Positions 43,651 through 54,148 of a stretch of DNA of 64,000 nucleotides are shown piece by piece. Numbering within the stretch: position 1 is the first letter of the stretch; each line of letters opens with the position of its first letter. The stretch comes from an uncultured Fidelibacterota bacterium (GTDB taxonomy: Bacteria; Fidelibacterota; Marinisomatia; Marinisomatales; Marinisomataceae): NCBI GenBank assembly GCA_902629855.1, contig CACOSI010000003.1:70966-134965 (forward strand), given 5' to 3'. Under the pieces are notes generated by a model. That model was not told the origin of the DNA. It saw nothing but the letters and a program-made list of their open reading frames with translations, and did not search any database. A program made the position numbers and the translations under genes.

Positions 43651-44901
43651 ATGTCTAATAAAAATATCATTTCATTTGTTTTCATTCTTTTTATTTTTGG
43701 ATTTATAACTTCTTGCAGTGAAGAATCAGTAATCTATTCTGAAGTTGAAATTTCTGAAGATACCGTAAGAACTTTTTCATTACCATCAAGCAGGAGTAAA
43801 GTTTTTCAATCATTCCCCAAAGTAGGTATAGATAGCAAGCTTTATTTTGGAGAAGTCAAAGGAAACAAAAATCGCTTTTCATTGCTCCAATTAACATTAT
43901 TTTCAGGAAATCTTCCACCGACAGAAATGTCAGATCTATTAGCTGATTCAATTCAAATAGATAGTGCAATGGTTTACTTTGAAACAAGCGATTCTCTTGA
44001 TTTAGCTAATTTTTCTCTACACGCTATTTTGACTGACCAAGAAAGTATTTTTGATGAAGATTCAACAAATTATTATAATCTTGATGAGTATTATGATTTT
44101 GAAAATAATTCTTTACAGATAAGTGAAGCTATCATAAATAGTGAAAATATTTTAGCGCCAGATACTACTGGGTTCGATACGTTAAAATTTATGATTCAAG
44201 ATGAAAATTTAGAAACTTTTAAAGAAAATTTTTTAGACACAAGTTCAAATCCTGCTCGAACATTGATGATTCGTGAAGATGGTCATTTTTTAAATAGCTT
44301 ATTTACTTTAGAAAGCCATCAATCAAACAATAGTCCAAAAATGCGTGTATGGTATAAGGCTTTTATCGATGAGACAACCACGTTAGATACGTTTATAACA
44401 TTTTTTTCATTTGAAGATGTAAGTATAATCGAACCTCCTGAAATTGATGAAGATGACCCTAATTTTATAACTCTCAATTCAGGATCTGGCTTGAGATCTA
44501 TTGTTGAATATGACCTAACTTATCTTGATTCTTTACCAAGAAATGCCATTGTTAAAGATGCAAATTTGATTTTAGATTTTGAAAGTTCAAATTTACTTGA
44601 AGATGAAAACTTTAGAGTGGTTGTCGCTGCACTTCAAGATTCAATTTCAGATTGGAACTTTATTAGTCCAACTGATGAAGACTTTGAATACCAATCTTAC
44701 AGTGTAAATGCAAATTTTGTTGTTTCTCAAAACCAGGATAATTTTCAGCTTAAAATACCTATTGAGGCTTTTTTGCAAGGATACAAAAATGGACTTTTTA
44801 CAGTAGATGAATTACTACTATATAGTGCAAATACTAATAGTCCATTTGATAAGGTTAGATTAAATCTAAACTCTATTGAGGTTTTATATGTTGAACCGTA
44901 A
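43651..44901 (+). CDS. Lipoprotein of unknown function (DUF4270-like, tentative)
   Basis: The 416-residue protein has a lipobox (FITSCSEE). The open frame extends 19 codons upstream, but the ATG at 43651 gives the proper signal peptide. It is beta-rich and has two similar halves built around strands such as IDSKLYFGEVKG, SLLQLTLF, DSAMVYFE and NSGSGLRSIVEYDLTYL, DANLILDFE. That, and its place after the starch-synthase-like gene, recall DUF4270 lipoproteins of Bacteroidetes or DNRLRE-type domains. No function can be assigned. Its end overlaps the barrel gene by 14 bases. Confidence 0.65.
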   Translation: MSNKNIISFVFILFIFGFITSCSEESVIYSEVEISEDTVRTFSLPSSRSKVFQSFPKVGIDSKLYFGEVKGNKNRFSLLQLTLFSGNLPPTEMSDLLADSIQIDSAMVYFETSDSLDLANFSLHAILTDQESIFDEDSTNYYNLDEYYDFENNSLQISEAIINSENILAPDTTGFDTLKFMIQDENLETFKENFLDTSSNPARTLMIREDGHFLNSLFTLESHQSNNSPKMRVWYKAFIDETTTLDTFITFFSFEDVSIIEPPEIDEDDPNFITLNSGSGLRSIVEYDLTYLDSLPRNAIVKDANLILDFESSNLLEDENFRVVVAALQDSISDWNFISPTDEDFEYQSYSVNANFVVSQNQDNFQLKIPIEAFLQGYKNGLFTVDELLLYSANTNSPFDKVRLNLNSIEVLYVEP

Positions 44902-46135
44902 AATAGCCTTATTTTTATTTCTTTCATCAATTTATTGTCAAACTTCCCTTAGTGGATATGGGTATGGAAATATTGAAAACAATTCAGATTTAAGATCATT
45001 TGGCTCAAGTAGTGAATTATTACCTTCTTTTAAAAATAATGTATCTTTAACGAATCCTTCGACATGGCATAACCTTCTTTTTACTTATTTAAACACATCA
45101 TTAAATGTTCAAAGCGCTGAATTTCAGTCAACAACGCAAAATAATTTTTCACTTTCCTCTGCTAAATTAGTTGTACCATGGAAAGGAAAAATGTCTTTTG
45201 GGTTGTCATTTGAACCTTATTTAAACCGTCAATTGACAATTAGTGACTCTACAGCTACTTCTTATGAATTAGATGATGAAAATTCTTTCGATGTGAGAAG
45301 AGAAAGATTTTCTTCCGGCGGACCATCAGTCATCAAGATGAGCTATGGTTATAAATTGAATGATAATGAAAGTGTTGGAGTAACTCTTGGAACAATTTTT
45401 GGTTCATCAAGATCATCTATAAACCTTATTATTGATGAAGAAAATCACTTACTTCAATCAAGAGACTATTTCTCGGGAAATGTTGTGGATTTTTATATTT
45501 CTAGTAAAAGATTATCTTTTAAAACCAAACCATTAATTTTATCAGCCAATTATCATTTTCCAATTAATGGAATTAATGTAGAAAATGATACTTATCAAGC
45601 ATTTCTTGATTTAAATGATAACAATTATCATGATTTAGATGATTTCCCTGATGTTGGCCAAGCATTGTTACCTTTGAATTTTAACTTTAAAGATGAAATC
45701 TCAATTAACTCGCTAAGATTAGGCGCTGATTATGAATTTAAAAAAAATCATCACTTACAATTTGAATTGTTAGATTGGAAAGATAATGGAAAGCATATTT
45801 CGAACAATTCAGTTGTTCCTGGATACATAAAATCAAGAAGTAAAATAAGTTTTGGATTTGCAAGTTTTGTAGATCAGTTTGAAAGAGAAAAAATTAATTA
45901 TAAAGCTTCTATATTTTTTCAAGATTATGAAGTTAAAAGTCTTGAAAATATTAATGAAGTTGGTTTAGGTTTAGGTATTGGGTTTAATTTTGGAATAACA
46001 GCAAATCAAATTGATTTTGGCTATCAGTTTATCAATAGAAGTGGCATACATTTGATTGATAATGAAAAAATTCAAAACTTTACAATTGGAATTAGTATTG
46101 GTGATTTGTGGTTCGTAAAGAGGAGAGAAATTTAA
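44888..46135 (+). CDS. Outer-membrane beta-barrel protein, function unknown
   Basis: The 415-residue protein has a signal peptide (SSIYCQT). It consists of many alternating amphipathic strands such as GKMSFGLSFEPYL, ESVGVTLGTIFG and GLGLGIGFNFGI, typical of OmpP1/FadL- or PorV-like barrels. The ATG at 44888 is preferred to a TTG four codons upstream. Overlap with the lipoprotein gene suggests the two are produced together, perhaps as an outer-membrane complex. No substrate is apparent. Confidence 0.72.
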   Translation: MLNRKIALFLFLSSIYCQTSLSGYGYGNIENNSDLRSFGSSSELLPSFKNNVSLTNPSTWHNLLFTYLNTSLNVQSAEFQSTTQNNFSLSSAKLVVPWKGKMSFGLSFEPYLNRQLTISDSTATSYELDDENSFDVRRERFSSGGPSVIKMSYGYKLNDNESVGVTLGTIFGSSRSSINLIIDEENHLLQSRDYFSGNVVDFYISSKRLSFKTKPLILSANYHFPINGINVENDTYQAFLDLNDNNYHDLDDFPDVGQALLPLNFNFKDEISINSLRLGADYEFKKNHHLQFELLDWKDNGKHISNNSVVPGYIKSRSKISFGFASFVDQFEREKINYKASIFFQDYEVKSLENINEVGLGLGIGFNFGITANQIDFGYQFINRSGIHLIDNEKIQNFTIGISIGDLWFVKRREI

Positions 46136-46153
46136 ATAAATGGAAAATATATC

Positions 46154-47488
46154 ATGAAAAAATTTATTCTATATATAATATTAATATTGATTACTGTTTC
46201 TTCAGCAGATGCACAGTGCAAACGTGGTGAAAAATTAAGAATTACAAATGATGTCGAAATTAAAATTACAGACTGTAGGGAAGCCACCAGACTTATTTAT
46301 AATGAAGGTTGGTATCCTTACTCTGTAGAATATGAACAGGAGGATAGATGTCCCCAATTACTAAGCAGTTCTGCTGAATATTATAGAAGTAGTAATTGGG
46401 AGCTAAGTGCCTCATCTTATTCTCAAATGATGGATTTGAGATGCGATCAATGGAATTCAGATTTTGTTAATCCTGACGATGTTTACTTATATTGGTCTAT
46501 AGCTCTTCAAAATCAAGGCAAGTTTGAAGAGTCCGAGTTAGTTTTAATTAAAGGATTAGAAGAGTTACCAGATAATACATCTTTGATGGCACGTTTAGCT
46601 TACGCATACAAAAAACAGAACAAAATTGATGAAATGATAATTGAATATGAGAGATTAATGGATTCAGGTTCTGACGATTTAACATCTCTAATCGACCTTG
46701 CAAGGGCTTATGGCCAACAAGGAAGATCTGATGAACAAATCTCTGTATTAAAAAAGGTTTTAAAAATTGATCCTAATAATTCTTCTGTACAATCTGAATT
46801 AGCTAGAGCATATGAAGATTCTGGTGAAGATCCATTGGATATCTTTAAAGCAAGGTTTGAGGAAAATCCAGATAATGCTTCCTATGCTGTTGAATATGCA
46901 GATAAGTTAATGAACAACGGGGATACTTCTGAAGCTATTGATGTTTTAGAGAATACTTTGAGCTATAATAGAGATAATAGTATGGTATATATGTCTCTTG
47001 GTAAAGCATATAATGATAATTCTGATTTTGAAGATGCAGTTGAGGTTCTTGAAGATCTTTTTGAGCTTGACAGAAATAATTTCAGAGTTGCTATGATGGT
47101 TTCAGAAAATGGAATTGAAATGGAAGATTTCGAATTAGCATTTGAATGGGCACAAAAAGCAATGAAAATTTCTAAAAATAATGCCGAATCCTTGGCGCAT
47201 TTAGGTAATTTGTATTATAAATCAATGCAAACATGTAGAGGTGATAATTTTTCTAGATCAGATAAAATAGTTGCATCTCTTGCATATGAGTACTTTGGTA
47301 AAGCTCAGAAGAAAGGAAATTCAAAATACTTTAAACAGCAGAAGTGGTTAGAAGAAAATGATGTTTTATTTTCTTACTCTGATTGGTTCATGACGGACAA
47401 AGAAATTCAAGCTTCAGGAAAAGTTTCTCCTAGTGGAAGATGTTACGATTGGGTCTCTGAATCTTTGGCAAAACAATCTGATTGGTAA
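46154..47488 (+). CDS. Periplasmic tetratricopeptide-repeat protein
   Basis: The 444-residue protein has a signal peptide (SSADAQ) and at least six TPR-like helix pairs. Examples are [66 protein letters not shown] and [10 protein letters not shown]. Several cysteines near the N-terminus and at the C-terminal end (GRCYDW) may form disulfides. TPR proteins act as scaffolds. The neighbouring barrel gene hints at an envelope complex. It precedes glyA by 1 base. Confidence 0.75.
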   Translation: MKKFILYIILILITVSSADAQCKRGEKLRITNDVEIKITDCREATRLIYNEGWYPYSVEYEQEDRCPQLLSSSAEYYRSSNWELSASSYSQMMDLRCDQWNSDFVNPDDVYLYWSIALQNQGKFEESELVLIKGLEELPDNTSLMARLAYAYKKQNKIDEMIIEYERLMDSGSDDLTSLIDLARAYGQQGRSDEQISVLKKVLKIDPNNSSVQSELARAYEDSGEDPLDIFKARFEENPDNASYAVEYADKLMNNGDTSEAIDVLENTLSYNRDNSMVYMSLGKAYNDNSDFEDAVEVLEDLFELDRNNFRVAMMVSENGIEMEDFELAFEWAQKAMKISKNNAESLAHLGNLYYKSMQTCRGDNFSRSDKIVASLAYEYFGKAQKKGNSKYFKQQKWLEENDVLFSYSDWFMTDKEIQASGKVSPSGRCYDWVSESLAKQSDW

Positions 47489-47489
47489 A

Positions 47490-48782
47490 ATGTCTGTTCT
47501 CAAGAAATATGATAAAGAAATCTTTGAAATTATTGGTCGCGAAAAAAGTAGACAAAATAACTTTCTTGAATTAATAGCTTCTGAGAATTTCACTTCAAAA
47601 TCCATTCTTGAAGCTACAGGCTCTGAATTAACTAATAAATATGCTGAAGGTTATCCAGGAAAAAGATATTACGGTGGATGTATCCATGTAGATGAAGCTG
47701 AAAATTTAGCTATTAGCAGAGCAAAAGAACTTTTCAAAGCTGATTATGCTAATGTTCAACCACATTCGGGTTCATCCGCTAATATGGGTGTTTTTCTTGC
47801 ATTTCTTAACCCAGGCGACTGTATTATGGGTTTAGATCTTAGTCACGGTGGTCACTTAACCCACGGTTCAAAAGTAAGTTTTTCTGGACAAATATATAAA
47901 GCAGCCACTTTTAGGGTAAAAAAAGATTCTGGTTTGGTTGACTTTGATGATTTATTAAAAAAAGCAAAAGAATGTAAACCTAAAATTATAATTTGTGGAG
48001 CCAGTGCTTACCCAAGACAGGTTGAATTTGAGAAATTTCGTCAAATTGCAGATGAAGTTGGCGCTTTTCTCCACGGAGATATTTGCCACAACTCAGGTCT
48101 TATTGCTGCAGAAGAGCATCCATCGCCATTTCCTCATTGTCATGTCGTATCAACTAGCACTCATAAGACTTTAAGAGGTCCAAGAGGAGGTATAATTTTA
48201 TTAGGAAATGATTATGAAAACCCGTTTGGTTTAGTTGCACCAAAATCAGGAAGAGTAAAAATGATGTCCGAATTAATCGATGGAGCTGTAATGCCGGGTA
48301 TACAAGGTGGGCCTCTCATGCACGTAATTGCTGCAAAAGCTGTGGCTTTCAAAGAAGCTTTAGATTCCTCGTTCAAGAACTATATTAAGAATGTACTTAA
48401 AAATGCTAAATGTTTTGCTGATGAGTTCAAAAGCAGAGATTATAATTTAATTTCAGGAGGAACAGATACACATTTAGTGTTAATAGACCTACAAAATAAA
48501 AATATTACTGGAAAAACAGCTGAAATTGCTTTGGATAAAGCTGGAATTACTGCAAATAAGAATATGGTTCCTTATGATCCTAAAAGTCCTTTTATTACTA
48601 GTGGAATAAGAATAGGTGCTCCAGCTATTACCACTAGAGGAATGGGCACAGATGAGGTAAAAAATATTGTAAACTTAATAGATATTGTTATCAAAAATCA
48701 TGAAGATAAAAGTGTAATCAAAAACGTTCGATCACAGGTAAAGGAGCTAACTTCTGCATTTCCAATCAATGGCAATGAATAA
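47490..48782 (+). CDS. glyA: Serine hydroxymethyltransferase
   Basis: The 430-residue PLP enzyme has [45 protein letters not shown] and the PLP lysine in [14 protein letters not shown]. It interconverts serine and glycine using tetrahydrofolate. The ATG at 47490 gives the family start; an open frame upstream is not part of it. No glycine riboswitch is possible, as only 1 base separates it from the TPR gene. It overlaps the next gene by 14 bases. Confidence 0.97.
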   Translation: MSVLKKYDKEIFEIIGREKSRQNNFLELIASENFTSKSILEATGSELTNKYAEGYPGKRYYGGCIHVDEAENLAISRAKELFKADYANVQPHSGSSANMGVFLAFLNPGDCIMGLDLSHGGHLTHGSKVSFSGQIYKAATFRVKKDSGLVDFDDLLKKAKECKPKIIICGASAYPRQVEFEKFRQIADEVGAFLHGDICHNSGLIAAEEHPSPFPHCHVVSTSTHKTLRGPRGGIILLGNDYENPFGLVAPKSGRVKMMSELIDGAVMPGIQGGPLMHVIAAKAVAFKEALDSSFKNYIKNVLKNAKCFADEFKSRDYNLISGGTDTHLVLIDLQNKNITGKTAEIALDKAGITANKNMVPYDPKSPFITSGIRIGAPAITTRGMGTDEVKNIVNLIDIVIKNHEDKSVIKNVRSQVKELTSAFPINGNE

Positions 48783-49632
48783 GAACTTTCAATCCAAAAT
48801 TTTTTACATTTTCTTTACTACTATTTTTCTAAACAGTTGTGCAGTCAAAAATGACCTCATGGTAGGTTCCGAAATAGTTGAATTCGCATTACCGTTATCT
48901 TTTGAATCTCAAAAAAGAAAAATTCAAAAAAATCCTAATAATCAGTTATTCTATTTAAATGCTGCTAAAAGTAGAGTACAGTTTGCATATGGAATTTTAA
49001 TTGAAAAAGCTGATCGATTAATGTTTGAAGATTACTATAAGTCAAGAGAATACTACAATGAATCTTTAGAGCTTTTTATGATTTCAAAAAATTATTTATT
49101 AATTGCTCTTGAGTTAAGACACAGTGACTTTGTTGATAAGATGAAAAATAAAAAACAAATTGATTTTGATGAAAAAGATATAGACTATTTATATTGGTTG
49201 AGTGGATCAATGGCTGGCACCATCCAGGCGAGTCAGGGAGATCCTAGATATTTAGTAGATCTATCAAATATTAAGTGGTTAATTGAGAATGCCTATAGTA
49301 TAAATCCTGATTGGGAGAATGGTTCATTGCACGCTGCGATGATGAGTGTCTATTTAAATGATCTAAGCGGAAACAAAAATTCAGAAAAATTAGCACTAGA
49401 ATTTTTTGACAAAGCTGAAAAGGCTGCACAAGGCTTGAATGCATCTATTTATGTTACTCTTGCAGAAAATTATGCGGTATCAAAGCAGGACAAAAAGTTT
49501 TTTCTCGAGCTTTTAGAGCAAGCAATTAGTATTGATTTAAATAAAAATAAAAAGTTAAAACAGTCTAATAGACTAGCTCAATCAAGGGCAAAATGGTTAA
49601 TTACACGAGTAGATGAACTTTTTTATATGTAA
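48769..49632 (+). CDS. TatT-type TRAP-transporter-associated lipoprotein
   Basis: The 287-residue protein has a lipoprotein signal (FLNSCAVK) and a helical repeat body. It resembles TatT (Tp0956) of Treponema: [52 protein letters not shown] and [27 protein letters not shown]. TatT forms a TPR trimer that docks with the DctP-type binding protein and may hand on hydrophobic ligands. That binding protein is encoded 9 bases downstream. An in-frame ATG at 48775 is an alternative start. Confidence 0.85.
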   Translation: MAMNKNFQSKIFYIFFTTIFLNSCAVKNDLMVGSEIVEFALPLSFESQKRKIQKNPNNQLFYLNAAKSRVQFAYGILIEKADRLMFEDYYKSREYYNESLELFMISKNYLLIALELRHSDFVDKMKNKKQIDFDEKDIDYLYWLSGSMAGTIQASQGDPRYLVDLSNIKWLIENAYSINPDWENGSLHAAMMSVYLNDLSGNKNSEKLALEFFDKAEKAAQGLNASIYVTLAENYAVSKQDKKFFLELLEQAISIDLNKNKKLKQSNRLAQSRAKWLITRVDELFYM

Positions 49633-49641
49633 ATTATTTAA

Positions 49642-50619
49642 ATGAAGACATTTAAATCTTTTCTGTTGCTGTTGATTTTTACATCATTTGTTTTTTCAAG
49701 GCCAATTATTATTAAACTCGCTACTGTTGCTCCAGAGGGAACTGAATATTACAATTTATTGTTTGAAATGGGGCAAAGATGGCAACAAGAAACTAATGGA
49801 CAAGTTCAATTAAGAATATATCCTAATGGAGTTGTTGGAGGGGAAAGAGACACAATAAGAAAAATGCGCGTTGGTCAGATTCAAGCTTCTGCAATGTCAT
49901 CTATTGGTTTAGCCGAATTAACCGATCAAATTCAAGCTTTTACATTACCGATGGGATTCAAGACCTATGATGAAGTTGATAAAGTTAAGGATGTTATGTT
50001 TAATGATATTTCTGAAGGTTTATCTCAGAGTGGTTTTAAACTTCTTTTTTTAGTGGATATCGGCTGGGTTTATTGGTTTTCAAGTAAAGAAATTTCAGTA
50101 CCTCAAGATTTAAAGGATGCAAAGATATACACAACTGCAGGAGACTATGTAACTGTTGAATTATTCAGAAAATTTGGTTTTAATGCTGTCCCTGTATCTG
50201 AAACTGATATATTAACATCTTTACAAACTGGGATGATAAATAGCATGCAAACAGTACCAATTTTATCTCTGAGTTCTGGTTGGTCAGCCTTAATGCCAAA
50301 TATGTTAGATTTAAAATGGGGAGCATTTGTGGGAGCTGTTATTGTTGATGAAAGAGTTTGGAGAAAAATTAAACCTGAGTATCAGAAGATAATGATGGAT
50401 ATTGCGCAAGATATTGGTAAAAAATATCAACAAACTGGAAGAGAAACTGAAAAAAAAGCAATTGAAGCGATGAAATCTTATGGGATGAATATTATTACTC
50501 CAACTGATGAAGAAATTAAAATCTGGGATGAATTCAAAGATGAAATTACGCCTGATGTGATTGATACTTTTTTATCAGTAGATATTTACAATAAAGTTGT
50601 AGATGCAATAAATGAATGA
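49642..50619 (+). CDS. TRAP transporter substrate-binding protein, DctP family
   Basis: The 325-residue protein has a signal peptide (VFSRP). The DctP fold shows IKLATVAPEGTEYYNLLFEMGQRW, IYPNGVVGGERDTIRKMRVGQIQ and VPVSETDILTSLQTGMINSMQTVP. The usual arginine that binds substrate carboxylate would lie in the GDYVTVELF-like region, but I cannot place it with confidence. It captures ligand in the periplasm for the permease that follows with an 8-base overlap. Confidence 0.93.
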   Translation: MKTFKSFLLLLIFTSFVFSRPIIIKLATVAPEGTEYYNLLFEMGQRWQQETNGQVQLRIYPNGVVGGERDTIRKMRVGQIQASAMSSIGLAELTDQIQAFTLPMGFKTYDEVDKVKDVMFNDISEGLSQSGFKLLFLVDIGWVYWFSSKEISVPQDLKDAKIYTTAGDYVTVELFRKFGFNAVPVSETDILTSLQTGMINSMQTVPILSLSSGWSALMPNMLDLKWGAFVGAVIVDERVWRKIKPEYQKIMMDIAQDIGKKYQQTGRETEKKAIEAMKSYGMNIITPTDEEIKIWDEFKDEITPDVIDTFLSVDIYNKVVDAINE

Positions 50620-52408
50620 TTATATAAATAGGTTTGTTAACTATCTTTGTTACTTTCTCTTTTTTATCATTGTAACATTTCCAGTAATTCAAATTTTATC
50701 TAGGTTCTCAAATTTCTTTTCAATACCGGCTTCGCAAGAAATTGTTCAACATATGACGCTTTGGATTGGTTTTGTAGGCGCAGTCATAGCTGCACGATCA
50801 AATAAATTATTATCAATTGTAAGAGAACCAGTTTTTGATTCCTCTTCAGAATTCAAATTATCAAAATTTTTAGTTCATATTTTTTCATGTTCTGTAGTTT
50901 TTATACTATCCGTTTCTTATCTCAAAATGATTCAAATTAGTTTTCAATATCCAGATTATATAGCTCCTTTTATACCATTATGGTTTGCTCAAAGTATTAT
51001 TCCTCTAGGTTTAATGCTTATATGGTACCAGTTGATAATGACAAGCAGTAGTAATTTTAAGTTGAGAACAATTATTTCTTTATTGTCAATTCTTCCGGCC
51101 ATCATTCTAATATATTGGCAATTTCCTCTTTCAAGCCCGTTTTTATTATGGATGAAAGTTATTTTTGCAATATCATTACTTGCTTTTGGATTACCGATAT
51201 TTATTCTACTTGCAGCTCTAGCAATTTTTTTCTTTTTATCAGAACCGAGTGAATGGGCAACAAACTTTGATTTGATATCAACTATTAGTGATAGTGCTTA
51301 CAGAATTGTAGTTTCACCAACTTTGGCAGCTATTCCAATTTTTACCCTTGCAGGTTATCTTTTAGCAGAAAGTAATATATCAGAAAGATTACTTCATTTT
51401 TTTAAGTCATGTTTAGGTTGGATACCAGGATCTACTGTTTTAATAGTTGTATTATTATGTGCTTTTTTCACAGCTTTAACAGGAGGATCGGGTGTAACTA
51501 TACTTGCATTAGGCGCAATTCTTTATCCAATATTAATTGAGGATGGCTATTCAAAAAAATTTTCCTTAGGTTTAATAACAACTGCTGGTTCCATAGGTTT
51601 ACTTTTTCCACCAAGTTTACCAGCAATCATATATTCTGTGACTGCTGGAATAAATCCTTTAGACTTATTTAAACAGGGATTTCTACCCGCAGTATTTCTT
51701 TTATTAGTTGTTTTTGTCTACGGTTTACAATCAAAGTCATTTTCATCAAATAAGCATGCATTCAACTTCAAAAGTGCTGTTAAATCTATAAAAGAAGCAA
51801 GCTGGGAAATTATTATTCCAATTTTAATAATAGCTAGTCTTTTTAGTGGTTTTGCAACATTGGTAGAGTGTGCAGCGCTATTAGTTTTTTATGTTGTACT
51901 CGTTGAAGTTGTCGTTTATAAAGATATCACATTTGAAGAAATTCCAAAAATCATAATTAATTGTTCAACTTTAGTTGGAGGTGTATTAATTATTTTAGGG
52001 TTTGCAATGGGTTTTACTGGATATTTAGTAGATGCACAAGTTCCTTTAAAGATTCTACACTTTGTTCAAAGTTCAATATCTTCAAAAATTATTTTTCTAC
52101 TAGCTTTGAATATTTTGTTATTAATTATTGGATGCATAATGGACGTTTTTTCAGCTATTATTGTTGTAGTGCCACTCATTGCACCCTTGGCAAGTTACTT
52201 TGGAATTGATCCGATTCATCTCGCAATAATATTTATTGCTAACTTAGAATTAGGATATATTACCCCTCCAGTTGGAATGAATTTATATTTGTCTTCCTAC
52301 AGATTTGAAAAGGATATGCCTACAATTTATGCTGCAACCTTGCCTTTCTTTTTTATAAGATTAATTGGAGTTTTAATGATTACATATATTCCTTTGTTCT
52401 TTTACTGA
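50612..52408 (+). CDS. TRAP transporter fused small and large permease (DctQM)
   Basis: The 598-residue protein contains a DctQ-like region of four helices (residues 1-165) with HMTLWIGFVGAVIAARSNKLLSI, fused to a DctM-like region. The latter includes IPIFTLAGYLLAES, TALTGGSGVTILALGAILYPIL, LFPPSLPAIIYSVTAGI and LELGYITPPVGMNLYLSS. It uses the sodium gradient to import the ligand held by DctP. The three genes TatT-DctP-DctQM form one unit. Confidence 0.93.
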   Translation: MNDYINRFVNYLCYFLFFIIVTFPVIQILSRFSNFFSIPASQEIVQHMTLWIGFVGAVIAARSNKLLSIVREPVFDSSSEFKLSKFLVHIFSCSVVFILSVSYLKMIQISFQYPDYIAPFIPLWFAQSIIPLGLMLIWYQLIMTSSSNFKLRTIISLLSILPAIILIYWQFPLSSPFLLWMKVIFAISLLAFGLPIFILLAALAIFFFLSEPSEWATNFDLISTISDSAYRIVVSPTLAAIPIFTLAGYLLAESNISERLLHFFKSCLGWIPGSTVLIVVLLCAFFTALTGGSGVTILALGAILYPILIEDGYSKKFSLGLITTAGSIGLLFPPSLPAIIYSVTAGINPLDLFKQGFLPAVFLLLVVFVYGLQSKSFSSNKHAFNFKSAVKSIKEASWEIIIPILIIASLFSGFATLVECAALLVFYVVLVEVVVYKDITFEEIPKIIINCSTLVGGVLIILGFAMGFTGYLVDAQVPLKILHFVQSSISSKIIFLLALNILLLIIGCIMDVFSAIIVVVPLIAPLASYFGIDPIHLAIIFIANLELGYITPPVGMNLYLSSYRFEKDMPTIYAATLPFFFIRLIGVLMITYIPLFFY

Positions 52409-52431
52409 TTTATAATTATCTTTATTGTATT

Positions 52432-53367
52432 ATGAGAACAAAACACTTAATTCTATCAATAATTTTAATGTCACAATTAGCCCTAGCCCAAGGTCAAGCT
52501 GGTTCTTTGTTTTTGACAATCAATCCAGGTGCCAGAGCAAACGCAATGGGTGAGGCTCAAATTGGTGTAGCTAACGATGTTTATGCTACTTACTATAATC
52601 CAGCTGGTCTAATGAATCTTTCTAGCAGAGAATTTTCATTTATGCATACTAGCTATTTACCAAACCTTGTGGATGATATGTCATATGACTTTCTTACATT
52701 TGCTATGCCTTTTCAAGAGGGAAAAGCATTAGGTGGTCATTTCACATATTTAAACCTTGGCGATCAAGTTAGTACCGATATTAATGGGAATGAATTAGGA
52801 TCTTTTTCAAGCTACATGTATGCTCTAAATCTTTCCTATGCTCAAAAAATTGATGAAACTTCTTCGTTTGGTGTTAATGGTAAATACTTCTATCAAGAAT
52901 TAGCGGTAATTAATAGTCTAGACGCTTCTGCCGGAAGCTTCGCTGTAGATATTGGTTATTTCAAGCATAATGCAATGGATAACCCAAATCTAAAATTAGG
53001 TGCTGTACTAACAAATCTTGGTCCAGGAGTAAGTTTTGATGATGGTGAAGAAGATCCTTTACCAACAAGACTTGGACTAGGAATATCATATCTCGCATTA
53101 GAAGGATTAATTAATGTTGCGGCTGATTTAAATTATGAATTAAATGACCAGACAATTGTTACAAACTTTGGAGCAGAATATTTCCTTGTTGAGAATTTTT
53201 CACTTAGGGCAGGATTCATGAGTGATCCATCTGGAGATCTTAACTATACAACTGTTGGTTTAGGAGCCGATCTAGGGACGATAGGATTTGACGTTAGCTA
53301 TGTAATGGGTGGTGATCTTGATCCACATTCTGATATGGTCAGATTCTCATTAAGTGGTTCGCTCTAG
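52432..53367 (+). CDS. PorV/PorQ-family outer-membrane protein
   Basis: The 311-residue barrel protein has a signal peptide (LALAQGQ) and the family opening FLTINPGARANAMGEAQIGVANDVYATYYNPAGLMNL. PorV and PorQ proteins work in type IX secretion in Bacteroidetes, but many FCB members have related barrels (also called UPF0164) with no proven link to it. No other type IX gene is seen in the window. It could also be a FadL-like channel. It is followed after 33 bases by the BamD-like gene. Confidence 0.85.
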   Translation: MRTKHLILSIILMSQLALAQGQAGSLFLTINPGARANAMGEAQIGVANDVYATYYNPAGLMNLSSREFSFMHTSYLPNLVDDMSYDFLTFAMPFQEGKALGGHFTYLNLGDQVSTDINGNELGSFSSYMYALNLSYAQKIDETSSFGVNGKYFYQELAVINSLDASAGSFAVDIGYFKHNAMDNPNLKLGAVLTNLGPGVSFDDGEEDPLPTRLGLGISYLALEGLINVAADLNYELNDQTIVTNFGAEYFLVENFSLRAGFMSDPSGDLNYTTVGLGADLGTIGFDVSYVMGGDLDPHSDMVRFSLSGSL

Positions 53368-53400
53368 AAATCATCAACAAAGTAGAGGTCATTCATTAGT

Positions 53401-54141
53401 ATGAGAATTTATGCCTTACTATCAGTTTTTATTATTGGTTGTGGTATTTCAAATCCTTTCGATGATAATATTCCTTACAAGACAAGATTTGATGATGGTT
53501 TATCCTTTTTTGAAGATGAAAAATATGTAAAAGCATCACAAGAATTTAATATAATAGTTGAAAGGGCCTCTCATACTGACCTCGGAGATGATGCCTTATT
53601 TTTTCTTGCAGAGTCTTATTTTCTTAATAAAGATTACGATTTAGCCTTAATAGAATTTGAAAAGCTTGTTTCTAGAATGGGTTTTAGTCCATATATTGAA
53701 AAATCTAGATGGAGAATATGTGAAACATTAATGTTTTTATCTCCAAACTATTATCATGACCAGGATTCTAGCCAAAAAGCAATTGCACAAATTCAGGATT
53801 TTTTAGATGATTATCCTAATTCGGAACATTCTAAAGACGCAGACAGTCTTATCGCAGAGTTAAGAAATAGGCTTGCTGAAAAAAATATGGAAACAGGTAA
53901 GCTTTATTTCAAGCTTAAAGCTTACGACTCTGCAATTGTATCATATGAAATTGTTATAAATGAATATTACGATTCAAGTTTTGTAAAAAAAGCAAATTTG
54001 GAAGTAATAAGATGCCTAGTTTTACAAGGAAAATCAACTGAAGCAAACGATTATTTAAAAAATATTGAAAACACGAATCAGTCTTTTGTTGATGAAAGTT
54101 TTAAAGAAGAAGCTTTAAACATTATAAAAGAAAACTCTTAA
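53401..54141 (+). CDS. BamD-like outer-membrane assembly lipoprotein
   Basis: The 246-residue protein has a lipobox (FIIGCGI) and tetratricopeptide repeats: YVKASQEFNIIVERA, GDDALFFLAESYFLNKDYDLALIEFEKLV, SQKAIAQIQDFLDDYPNSEHSKDAD and ETGKLYFKLKAYDSAIVSYEIVI. This is the BamD/ComL plan that assists BamA in inserting barrels. It lies next to an outer-membrane barrel gene. It is 7 bases upstream of nadD. Confidence 0.88.
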   Translation: MRIYALLSVFIIGCGISNPFDDNIPYKTRFDDGLSFFEDEKYVKASQEFNIIVERASHTDLGDDALFFLAESYFLNKDYDLALIEFEKLVSRMGFSPYIEKSRWRICETLMFLSPNYYHDQDSSQKAIAQIQDFLDDYPNSEHSKDADSLIAELRNRLAEKNMETGKLYFKLKAYDSAIVSYEIVINEYYDSSFVKKANLEVIRCLVLQGKSTEANDYLKNIENTNQSFVDESFKEEALNIIKENS

Positions 54142-54148
54142 GAAAAAA

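Noticed and set aside
47433-47490. Upstream extension of glyA by 19 codons, or a glycine riboswitch before it
   Set aside because: The extension lies within the end of the TPR gene and is not part of the enzyme family; there is no untranslated space for a riboswitch.
52432-53367. Evidence for a type IX secretion system from the PorV-like gene alone
   Set aside because: No other type IX gene is in the window and related barrels occur without this system.
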